From the NCBI GenBank assembly GCA_900557385.1, contig USSP01000074.1:1-8144 (forward strand): a DNA stretch of 8,144 nt. The letters are read 5' to 3'. This document shows, piece after piece, positions 1 to 5,656 of the stretch (position 1 is the stretch's first letter; each line of letters starts with the position of its first letter). The notes beneath the pieces were generated by a model that worked only from the letters and a program-made list of their open reading frames with translations, was not told the origin of the DNA and did no database searches. Both the position numbers and the translations under genes were made by a program. Origin of the DNA: an uncultured Lachnospiraceae bacterium (GTDB taxonomy: Bacteria > Bacillota > Clostridia > Lachnospirales > Lachnospiraceae).

Positions 1-1
1 A

Positions 2-763
2 CGCCTGACTGTGTATATGAAAGAAAATCAGTATTATGGCCAGGAACAACAGCCGGAGAAAGAAGAAACGGAGTTCCCGGGTGGTGCAGATCTGGTGGCA
101 GATATGGATGCCCAAGTCGTATCAATTATTACCAGAACCGGCACCCCGCAAGTAAAAGCCGGTGATATGGTGGAAAAGGGACAGATTCTTGTGAACGGAC
201 GGGTAATGATCCTGGGGGATGATGAGACGGTAAAGGGGGTACATTATTACAAAGCGGATGCGGATGTTCTTTTACAGGGAGTGGTTTCCTTTCGAACCAG
301 TATCCCTTATGAATATACGGAAAAAGTGTTTTCGGGACGAAATGCCAGAAAAAGATTTTTGCAGATCGGAACCTGGGAACTTCTGTTAGGATTACCTGGA
401 AAGTCTTATTTGTGTGAGGATGTGATTACGGAAAAAAAGCAGCTTACTTTGATGAAGGGAGTGTCATTCCCCATATATTACGGCCATTCCCAGCATTTTG
501 AATATGTTCCTACGGAGAGCCGTTATGATGATGCACAAATCAAGGAAAAACTTTCCGGCTCTTTTGATAAATTTATGGAAACATTACAGGAAAAAGGGGT
601 ACAAATTATTGCAAAAGATGTTAAAATAAAAAAGACTGGGACTATGGGAATTTTAGAGGCGGAGCTTGCGGTACAGAAAAAAGCAACTACTTTACAGGCA
701 ATCATGCCGGACGCAAGTGTGGAAAACATAGGAACGGTAAGTTTGGAAGACAATGGAGAATAA
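2..763 (+). CDS. yqfD: Sporulation protein YqfD, C-terminal part (5' end outside window)
   Basis: The reading frame is open to the left edge (Arg-Leu-Thr precede the first GTG at 11), so this is the last ~253 residues of a longer protein; Bacillus YqfD is about 400 aa. Visible features fit the YqfD family: the segment around GADLVADMDAQVVSI, followed by GTPQVKAGDMVEKGQILVNG, resembles the conserved core in which a 'pathway' of beta strands follows the membrane anchor. No TM segment is seen in this part, as expected if the anchor lies in the missing N-terminal half. The family is needed for normal sporulation in Firmicutes; its biochemical role is unknown. The next gene is phoH, the same order as yqfC-yqfD-phoH in Bacillus, which strongly supports the call. 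The last 11 bases overlap the phoH start, suggesting translational coupling. The GTG or ATG codons near position 11-19 are not likely true starts. Confidence 0.85.
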   Translation, partial: RLTVYMKENQYYGQEQQPEKEETEFPGGADLVADMDAQVVSIITRTGTPQVKAGDMVEKGQILVNGRVMILGDDETVKGVHYYKADADVLLQGVVSFRTSIPYEYTEKVFSGRNARKRFLQIGTWELLLGLPGKSYLCEDVITEKKQLTLMKGVSFPIYYGHSQHFEYVPTESRYDDAQIKEKLSGSFDKFMETLQEKGVQIIAKDVKIKKTGTMGILEAELAVQKKATTLQAIMPDASVENIGTVSLEDNGE

Positions 764-1784
764 GGAATCAATGGAAAAAACTGTTGAGGTTTCCATGGAG
801 CATCTGCAGAACCTTTTCGGTCTGTATGATGGACATATCCGAAAAATAGAACGCGATTTTCATGTAGAGATCATCAATCGGGATGGACAGCTGAAAATTC
901 TGGGAGAGGAACCGGAATTGAGCAGAGCCTGGCAGGTTATGCAGCAGCTGATTGAATTATCGAAGAGAGGAAATGTAATTCAGGAACAGAACGTGAATTA
1001 CGCAATTGCAATGGGAATGGAAGATGAAGCAGAAGTTTTAGTAGAAATTGATAAAGATTGTATCTGTCATACCGTGAATGGTAAACCGGTGAAGCCCAAA
1101 ACCATGGGACAGAAAAAGTATGTAGATGCCATTCGCAATAATACAATCGTATTCGGCTTAGGACCGGCGGGGACAGGAAAAAACTATCTTGCATCCTATC
1201 TGGCGATGGCAATGGCGATTACTGCCTTTAAAAATAATGAGGTGAGCCGTATTATTCTGACCCGTCCGGCAATTGAAGCAGGCGAGAAGCTGGGATTTTT
1301 GCCGGGAGATCTGCAAAGTAAAGTAGATCCTTATCTGCGACCCTTATATGATGCCCTGTATCAGATTATGGGAGCGGAGAGTTTTATGAAAAATATGGAA
1401 AAGGGACTGATTGAGGTAGCTCCCCTTGCGTATATGCGAGGCAGAACCCTGGACGATGCTTATATTATTCTGGATGAGGCACAGAATACCACACCGGCAC
1501 AGATGAAAATGTTTTTGACCCGTATCGGTTTTGGCTCCAAGGTTGTGATTACCGGTGATGCAACGCAGAAGGATCTGTCTGCGGACATGCAGTCGGGACT
1601 GGATATTGCCCAGAAAGTGTTAAAGGGTGTGGAAGGAATTTCTTTCTGTACACTTACCAGTAAGGATGTGGTTCGTCATCCATTGGTGCAGAGAATCGTT
1701 AAAGCTTATGAGGATTATGAATCCAAAGAGACTATGAGAAAGACCAGGAATCAGAGAAATGCAAGAGCAGGCAAAAAGTCATAA
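753..1784 (+). CDS. phoH: PhoH-family P-loop ATPase (YbeZ/PhoH-like)
   Basis: 343 aa, usual length for PhoH/YbeZ proteins. Residues ~10-100 form the N-terminal RNA-binding-like (KH-like) region with a KIERDFHVEI stretch; the ATPase domain follows from ~115. Walker A is GPAGTGKN at residues 137-144, Walker B is IILDEAQN at 238-245, with ITGD at 266-269 and the family signatures RPAIEAGEKLGFLPGD (171-186) and VVRHPLVQRIV (306-316). PhoH proteins are cytoplasmic nucleoside triphosphatases, linked to RNA metabolism and ribosome maturation together with YbeY, which is encoded two genes downstream. Oddity: the Mg-coordinating Thr/Ser of Walker A is Asn144 (aac at 1182-1184). Start choice: ATG 753 has GGAAG only 3 bases upstream; ATG 771 (337 aa) is an alternative with GGAG 12 bases upstream. 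Overlaps yqfD by 11 bp and the next gene by 26 bp. The lysine/arginine-rich tail (~329-342) is probably disordered. Confidence 0.93.
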   Translation: MENKESMEKTVEVSMEHLQNLFGLYDGHIRKIERDFHVEIINRDGQLKILGEEPELSRAWQVMQQLIELSKRGNVIQEQNVNYAIAMGMEDEAEVLVEIDKDCICHTVNGKPVKPKTMGQKKYVDAIRNNTIVFGLGPAGTGKNYLASYLAMAMAITAFKNNEVSRIILTRPAIEAGEKLGFLPGDLQSKVDPYLRPLYDALYQIMGAESFMKNMEKGLIEVAPLAYMRGRTLDDAYIILDEAQNTTPAQMKMFLTRIGFGSKVVITGDATQKDLSADMQSGLDIAQKVLKGVEGISFCTLTSKDVVRHPLVQRIVKAYEDYESKETMRKTRNQRNARAGKKS

Positions 1785-2961
1785 ATTCTTTGTGGCAGCA
1801 CAGATTGGAATGCTGCTGTTATTTCCGGCATTGACCTTTGGAATGCTGTATCTGAGAAGCTTTTCCAAAGAGGAACTTGTGAGTGACACCATTATGGCGG
1901 GAATTGCCGGTGCGGTTGTAGTGTATCTGCAGTTTTATATGATGGTAAATCACCGCTACAGTTATGATAACGAATTACACTGGAAACGGTTCTATCTGAT
2001 TCTGCTGGGAGGTCTGGCGGCAGCTTTATTGTTCCCTTTTCTTCCGGTGGCGGGATGGCCTTATTTGATCCTTTTCATTCTCCTGGCTATGTATGGCAAT
2101 CTGTTTTCCGGGTTTGTCAGTGGTACGATGCTTCTGATGGTGTCCGTATTGTTAACGCCGGGAATCGGATTTCATGTGTTTTTTCTTTATTTTCTGTCAG
2201 GACTGGTTGGGGTGATTCTGTTCAACGAAATCGATTCGGATTTCAGGGTGGAATTGCCAATCTGTGTTACGATGTTGTTTTTTAGTGTACTTCTAATGGC
2301 AGATATTGTATTGTTTGAAAATCGCTCATTGTCAGGGGAACTTTTCATTGTACCGGTCATCAACATCCTGGTATGTTTCTTTTTATTGCTTTTAACATTA
2401 AAAACTTTCAATTCACAAGTGGTAAATCCATTTCGGGGGAGATATCTGGAAATCAATGATCAGCAGCATCCTTTACTGATTGCATTGAAACAGAAATCCA
2501 AGGACATTTATATGGAGGCCATTCATACGGTTCATTTCGCAGAGCGGATTGCGGACAAGATCGGATGCAATGTAGACAAGGTCAAAACAGCAGCCTACTA
2601 TTATCGGATTGGGATGCTGCGAGGAGAGAATAACTGGGAAAATGTACAGGCAATTGCGTGGGAAAATCATTTTCCCCAGGAGGCAATTGATCTGTTGGAA
2701 GAATGCCTGACACATCAGGAGGCAGTGCTTCATAAAGAAGCGGCTGTTGTATTACTGTCCGATAGTGTAATCCGCGTGATCTTGGCGGCACAGCGAAAAA
2801 TGACAGAAGGAAAACCGGATTACCAAAAACTGATTTCCATACTCTTTGACAAAAAAGTAGAAGAGGGTTTCCTGAATCAGTGTAATATTAGTTTTCAGGA
2901 GTTCCTGGAATTAAAACAAATCTTTTTGGAGGAAAATCTTTACTATGACTTTTTACTTTGA
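1759..2961 (+). CDS. Seven-TM protein with degenerate HD domain (PgpH/YqfF positional homolog)
   Basis: 400 aa. Residues ~10-215 contain about seven hydrophobic segments (roughly 10-32, 45-63, 77-95, 101-119, 122-155, 165-185, 195-215); residues ~228-395 form a cytoplasmic region that aligns by eye with the HD domain of PgpH/YqfF, the 7TM cyclic-di-AMP phosphodiesterase. It lies between phoH and ybeY, exactly where yqfF lies in Bacillus. Shared landmarks: QQHPLL (235-240), AERIADKIG, AAYYYRIG (278-285, family YYHDIGK), FPQEAID (305-311), LSDS (333-336, family IADS) and the EEGFLNQCNISFQE end (368-381; family DGQFDECDLTFKE). However the HD pair is Tyr282-Arg283, the YHHS motif is YMEA (251-254), and the HHG histidines align with Cys316-Leu317; only Asp335 remains. 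The ~280-residue extracellular domain before the TM region is absent. Phosphodiesterase activity is therefore unlikely; a sensing or binding role is only inference. Start supported by AGGAA at 1746-1750, 8 bases before ATG. Confidence 0.8.
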   Translation: MQEQAKSHKFFVAAQIGMLLLFPALTFGMLYLRSFSKEELVSDTIMAGIAGAVVVYLQFYMMVNHRYSYDNELHWKRFYLILLGGLAAALLFPFLPVAGWPYLILFILLAMYGNLFSGFVSGTMLLMVSVLLTPGIGFHVFFLYFLSGLVGVILFNEIDSDFRVELPICVTMLFFSVLLMADIVLFENRSLSGELFIVPVINILVCFFLLLLTLKTFNSQVVNPFRGRYLEINDQQHPLLIALKQKSKDIYMEAIHTVHFAERIADKIGCNVDKVKTAAYYYRIGMLRGENNWENVQAIAWENHFPQEAIDLLEECLTHQEAVLHKEAAVVLLSDSVIRVILAAQRKMTEGKPDYQKLISILFDKKVEEGFLNQCNISFQEFLELKQIFLEENLYYDFLL

Positions 2962-3451
2962 GAATGAGACAGAGCAGGAGAGACCTTTTGACTTCGACTG
3001 TGAAGATACCATTAGGCAAGTGGCAGGACAGGTGCTGGAGACGGAGGGCTGTCCCTATGAGGTGCAGGTAAATGTTCTGCTGACAGATAACGAAGGTATT
3101 CATGAATTTAACCGGGAATACCGGAATATTGACAGACCTACGGATGTATTGTCCTTTCCCAATGTGTCTTATGAAAATCCATCCGATTTTTCCGAAGTGG
3201 AAGACGATGCGGCGGACTGTTTTGATCCGGACAGCGGTGAATTGATTCTGGGAGATATCATCCTTTCCCTGGATCGGATACGGGAGCAGGCGAAAGAATA
3301 CGGACATAGCGAAAGACGTGAATTTGCCTTTCTGGTAGCACATAGTATGCTGCATTTGTGCGGCTATGATCATGAGACACCAGAGGAAGCCGCAGTGATG
3401 GAACAAAAGCAAAAAGAAGCTCTGGAGGCTTTACATATTACGAGAGATTAA
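2945..3451 (+). CDS. ybeY: Endoribonuclease YbeY (rRNA maturation factor)
   Basis: 168 aa, typical length. The zinc site is HSMLHLCGYDH at residues 133-143 (His133, His137, His143), matching the family H-x3-H-x5-H signature. Upstream landmarks are NREYRNIDRPTDVLSFP (56-72) and LGDIILSLDRI (102-112). YbeY is a cytoplasmic single-strand-specific metal-dependent endoribonuclease acting in 16S rRNA 3' end processing and ribosome quality control; it is commonly encoded next to phoH/ybeZ, as here. Between the RPTDVLSFP motif and LGDI there is an acidic spacer (~75-99, rich in Asp and Glu) longer than in E. coli, on the side of the protein where the family varies. ATG 2945 is preceded by GGAGGA at 2928-2933, an excellent sequence but with an 11-base spacing. 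It overlaps the HD-protein gene by 17 bp, and its TAA overlaps the first possible start of the flippase gene. Confidence 0.96.
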   Translation: MTFYFENETEQERPFDFDCEDTIRQVAGQVLETEGCPYEVQVNVLLTDNEGIHEFNREYRNIDRPTDVLSFPNVSYENPSDFSEVEDDAADCFDPDSGELILGDIILSLDRIREQAKEYGHSERREFAFLVAHSMLHLCGYDHETPEEAAVMEQKQKEALEALHITRD

Positions 3452-3462
3452 TGGAGTTAACC

Positions 3463-5076
3463 ATGAACAAAAGAGGATTAAAGGGAAATGCCAGAATTTC
3501 TGCAATCAGGAAAGGCTCAGCAGTGCTATGGCTGGTGGCAGCGTTTTTTTTATTGAAACAGTTTGGAATGGAAAGTTTCGGCTATCTGTCACTGGGGCTG
3601 ATTTTTGTGCTTTTTCTGGGGGAACTTTTAACACCTGCATTTTTTGTGACCCTGCAGAAACTGCTTGGAAGTCGGATGCGCAAGGAACAATATAAAAATG
3701 CGGAAACGGTCATGCGCAATGGATTTACGTTTACTTTGTTGACAGGATTGCTTACTGCGGGTATTCTTACGGCAATGGCGGAGATTATTTGTGTCTACAT
3801 AGTGGGGCAGCCTATGTTTTTTTATCCGTTTTTATTGATTGCCCCCAGTCTGCTTTTTATTTTGTTAAATAATTGCCTGGAAGGATATTATGCAGGAACC
3901 AGCGTAAATTTTCATTGGGGGCGTTTGATTCAGCTGCTGCTTTTTATTATTTTATCAGAAATTTTCTGTGCCGTTTTACTTCCTTACGGAAATAAGGTGG
4001 CGGCGTTGTTACGAAGCGATGACTACGCAGATGTCTATGGAGCGATGAGTCTTGCATTGGCATTTACCTTGTCCGCATTGCTTACATTTTTGATTCAGGG
4101 AGGCATCTATCTGTCTGTACGCAGGCAGCTTGCGGATTTAGCCAGGAGAGACACTTCCCGGATGCGGGAATCTCTTTCCGTGTCCGGCAAAATCTTTTCC
4201 AGAAGTGTGTTGACCTATCTTCCGTCACAGGCATTGGTGGGATGTTTTTTTCCGGTGCAATATCTGATCTGGCTGTTGGGACAAAAGAATGCAGAAGAAG
4301 TACCACACGTATCCGGCGCCTTACTGGTTGAATATTTTTTCCCTTTCCTGCTTTTCCTTCTGCTGTTTGGAATGACGGTGGTTCGTTCTGTTTCCGAAAC
4401 GCCTGCCATGGTAAAAAGAGAAGATTATGTGAGGCTGAATCAGTCCATTCTTGACAATCGTCACAGCCTGGCATTGACGGCGTTACCGCTGTCAGTTCTG
4501 TTATGCGTTCTGGCAGAACCCTTTTCCAGAGTACTTTTTGCAGAGCAGAACCGGGAATTATTGGGAATTTGGAAAGTGGCAGGGATTGTCGTATATTTGG
4601 GTGTACTTGCAATCTACCAGATTCAGGTCTGCAGAGAGGCGGGAATGCTGTTGGAATGTAACCTGATCTGCCTTGCAGGATTTATTGTGGGAATAGCCGG
4701 ATTTGGAATCTTGGAAAAGGGAGATTATCTGGGCTTTCTGGCATTTCCGGTATCGATGCTGCTATGTTTTGGAATTTTGCTATTGGCAAGTGGATTTTTA
4801 CTTCATCGCAGATTCGGGTTGGAAGAGGAATATATCCGGAGCTTTCTGTATCCCCTGGCGGCTGCGGCAATGTCAGGAATTCTCATCCTTGCTGCAGACA
4901 AGGCATTGGGAAAAGCAGTTGGAGATTTGGCAATTTTACTTATCGGAATGGGTGTGGGAATTCTGATTCATGCGCTTTTGATTGTTCTTCTGCATAATGT
5001 GAACCGCAGAGAATGCAAGCGTCTGCAGGGAATATATGTCATTCGTTTTGTGGGAAGATTGCTGGGCTTTTTATAG
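3463..5076 (+). CDS. MOP-superfamily membrane flippase (SpoVB/MurJ/Wzx-like)
   Basis: 537 aa from ATG 3463, almost entirely hydrophobic, with about 14 predicted membrane segments (roughly 19-34, 40-63, 88-113, 119-135, 154-174, 193-217, 250-270, 286-306, 334-352, 370-387, 398-417, 423-447, 461-478, 487-511). The first half shows the SpoVB/Wzx pattern: a cytoplasmic basic loop after TM2 (GSRMRKEQYKNAETVMRNGF), then a segment ending in LLNNCLEGYYAG (family S-x-LRGYFQG). MOP flippases move lipid-linked saccharides such as lipid II or polysaccharide units across the cytoplasmic membrane; the substrate here cannot be told. The family assignment is by pattern only, with no signature residue proving MurJ. 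Start: ATG 3463 has GGAG at 3453-3456 with 6-base spacing; ATG 3451 (541 aa) overlaps the ybeY stop as TAATG but has a weaker site. No hairpin terminator is visible directly after the stop. In Bacillus this place after ybeY is held by dgkA, so the neighbour is a lineage-specific one. Confidence 0.75.
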   Translation: MNKRGLKGNARISAIRKGSAVLWLVAAFFLLKQFGMESFGYLSLGLIFVLFLGELLTPAFFVTLQKLLGSRMRKEQYKNAETVMRNGFTFTLLTGLLTAGILTAMAEIICVYIVGQPMFFYPFLLIAPSLLFILLNNCLEGYYAGTSVNFHWGRLIQLLLFIILSEIFCAVLLPYGNKVAALLRSDDYADVYGAMSLALAFTLSALLTFLIQGGIYLSVRRQLADLARRDTSRMRESLSVSGKIFSRSVLTYLPSQALVGCFFPVQYLIWLLGQKNAEEVPHVSGALLVEYFFPFLLFLLLFGMTVVRSVSETPAMVKREDYVRLNQSILDNRHSLALTALPLSVLLCVLAEPFSRVLFAEQNRELLGIWKVAGIVVYLGVLAIYQIQVCREAGMLLECNLICLAGFIVGIAGFGILEKGDYLGFLAFPVSMLLCFGILLLASGFLLHRRFGLEEEYIRSFLYPLAAAAMSGILILAADKALGKAVGDLAILLIGMGVGILIHALLIVLLHNVNRRECKRLQGIYVIRFVGRLLGFL

Positions 5077-5204
5077 GATTGAGAGACCCTTTGCCAGAAA
5101 TTAGGTAACAAAACAGGGAAAAAACAGTTGAAACATCAGAAGATTCGCGCTAAACTACAAGAGGAAAAAAGAGAAGCAACGATAAAAATTACAGAGGGTA
5201 CATC
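5077..5204 (+). other. Intergenic region between flippase gene and small ORF
   Basis: 128 bases without a coding region. No terminator hairpin with a T-run is seen for the upstream gene; only a weak CCCT/AGGG pair (5087-5090 and 5115-5118) without a T-run. A-rich sequence dominates the second half. A promoter-like pair at 5128-5156 and a ribosome binding site AGAGGG (5193-5198, 6 bases before the ATG) serve the next gene. Readthrough from the upstream operon therefore remains possible. Confidence 0.6.
5128..5156 (+). promoter_or_regulatory. Putative sigma-A promoter of the 92-aa gene
   Basis: TTGAAA (5128-5133) and TAAACT (5151-5156) are separated by exactly 17 bases; they match the -35 and -10 consensus at 5 of 6 and 4 of 6 positions. 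The expected transcript start is near 5163, giving a leader of about 42 bases. The placement right before a separately terminated small gene supports the call, but A-rich sequence makes chance matches common. Confidence 0.5.
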
Positions 5205-5483
5205 ATGGAGCAGCCGGTATATACAAAAGTTAAAGTCAATAATGAAATTGAATTCTGTGAAGTAAAGAATATGGATGCAAAGGAACATGTGGAGAAAGCC
5301 TTGCTAAAAGCGAGAGTTTCTTACTATATCCGTTGGAAGAAGCCGGGCTTTTTCAGCAACGACCGTAAGGAAAAATGTATTTTCCATATTAACAGTCAGC
5401 AGATTGAGCCAGCCTTTCAGGCAATGGAGGCTGCCGGATTAGATACGAAAGTAAAATATCTGATCAAAAAAGAAGGCTGTTAG
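5205..5483 (+). CDS. Small protein of unknown function, possibly DUF2007-like
   Basis: 92 aa, basic, no signal peptide, no membrane segment, so probably cytoplasmic. I do not recognise it with certainty. The pattern is a short strand (IEFCEVKNM), a helix (DAKEHVEKALLKARV), strands (SYYIRWKK and KCIFHINSQQ), a helix (IEPAFQAMEAAGL) and a final strand (TKVKYLIKK), that is a beta-alpha-beta-beta-alpha-beta order as in ferredoxin-like folds. The helix-then-'RVSYYI' arrangement is reminiscent of DUF2007 'signal transducing' proteins, in which the helix is followed by a leaker of an alternating strand and a final helix; this is inference only. Cysteines at residues 18, 58 and 92 do not form a metal motif. 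A good AGAGGG site lies 6 bases before ATG 5205. It has its own probable promoter and terminator, so it looks monocistronic. Confidence 0.75.
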   Translation: MEQPVYTKVKVNNEIEFCEVKNMDAKEHVEKALLKARVSYYIRWKKPGFFSNDRKEKCIFHINSQQIEPAFQAMEAAGLDTKVKYLIKKEGC

Positions 5484-5495
5484 AAAATGAGGATC

Positions 5496-5534
5496 AGGAG
5501 GACAACGCCTGGAAAGGAGTAGTCCTCCTTTTTT
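5496..5534 (+). terminator. Rho-independent terminator after the 92-aa gene
   Basis: A perfect 8-bp stem AGGAGGAC (5496-5503) and GTCCTCCT (5522-5529) is followed by a run of six T (5529-5534). The 18-base loop can form a small inner CCT/AGG stem closed by GGAA (5508-5517). It lies 12 bases after the stop codon and separates the small gene from the helicase unit. The left arm is also an ideal Shine-Dalgarno sequence, but no start codon in a usable frame follows it closely. Confidence 0.88.
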
Positions 5535-5558
5535 ATGTAATAACAAGAATGGAGATTA

Positions 5559-5582
5559 GTGTGAAAAATAAATTTTTCACAC
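5559..5582. repeat. Perfect 24-bp palindrome upstream of the helicase gene
   Basis: Arms GTGTGAAAAAT (5559-5569) and ATTTTTCACAC (5572-5582) are exact reverse complements with only AA between them. As DNA it is a symmetric site that a dimeric regulator could bind; as RNA it would give a 10-bp stem with a UAAA loop. There is no T-run after it, so it is not a terminator for the + strand. It is the first of three consecutive inverted repeats. Confidence 0.75.
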
Positions 5583-5620
5583 GCGAGATTTGTGTCTGCG
5601 CGCACTTGACACAAACTCGT
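5583..5620. repeat. Second inverted repeat (hairpin) before the helicase gene
   Basis: GCGAG-A-TTTGTGTC (5583-5596) pairs with GACACAAA-CTCGT (5608-5620): 8 bp, a one-base bulge (A5588), then 4 bp plus a G-T pair. The 11-base loop contains TGCGCGCA, itself palindromic. It abuts the first palindrome with no spacer. GCGCAC in the loop (5600-5605) is complementary to GTGCGC at 5635-5640 in the third repeat, so an alternative or kissing structure is possible. Confidence 0.7.
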
Positions 5621-5622
5621 TA

Positions 5623-5641
5623 TGCGCAAAAGGCGTGCGCA
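5623..5641. repeat. Third inverted repeat adjoining the helicase ribosome binding site
   Basis: TGCGCA (5623-5628) and TGCGCA (5636-5641) form a 6-bp stem with a 7-base loop. The stem ends five bases before the TGAGGA ribosome binding site. TGCGC recurs in all of the second and third elements, which suggests one compound repeat rather than three unrelated hairpins. Confidence 0.6.
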
Positions 5642-5645
5642 GAAA

Positions 5646-5651
5646 TGAGGA
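5646..5651 (+). promoter_or_regulatory. Ribosome binding site that decides the helicase start
   Basis: TGAGGA ends 5 bases before ATG 5657. Upstream in-frame ATGs at 5549 and 5645 lack a comparable site; 5549 would also force translation through the three inverted repeats. Confidence 0.75.
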
Positions 5652-5656
5652 TTAAA

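Noticed and set aside
2888..3412. 174-aa open frame on the minus strand
   Set aside because: Antisense shadow of ybeY, which is supported by its zinc motif.
4703..4997. Short + strand frames within the flippase gene
   Set aside because: Out-of-frame shadows of a continuous 14-TM coding region; tryptophan-rich composition is atypical of real proteins.
5496..5503. AGGAGGAC as a Shine-Dalgarno sequence for a gene after 5503
   Set aside because: No start codon lies at suitable spacing, and the bases are the left arm of a clear terminator.
5606..5611. Perfect TTGACA -35 box inside the second inverted repeat
   Set aside because: No -10-like hexamer lies 15-19 bases downstream (the sequence there is AAAAGGCG), and the bases are explained by the hairpin arm.
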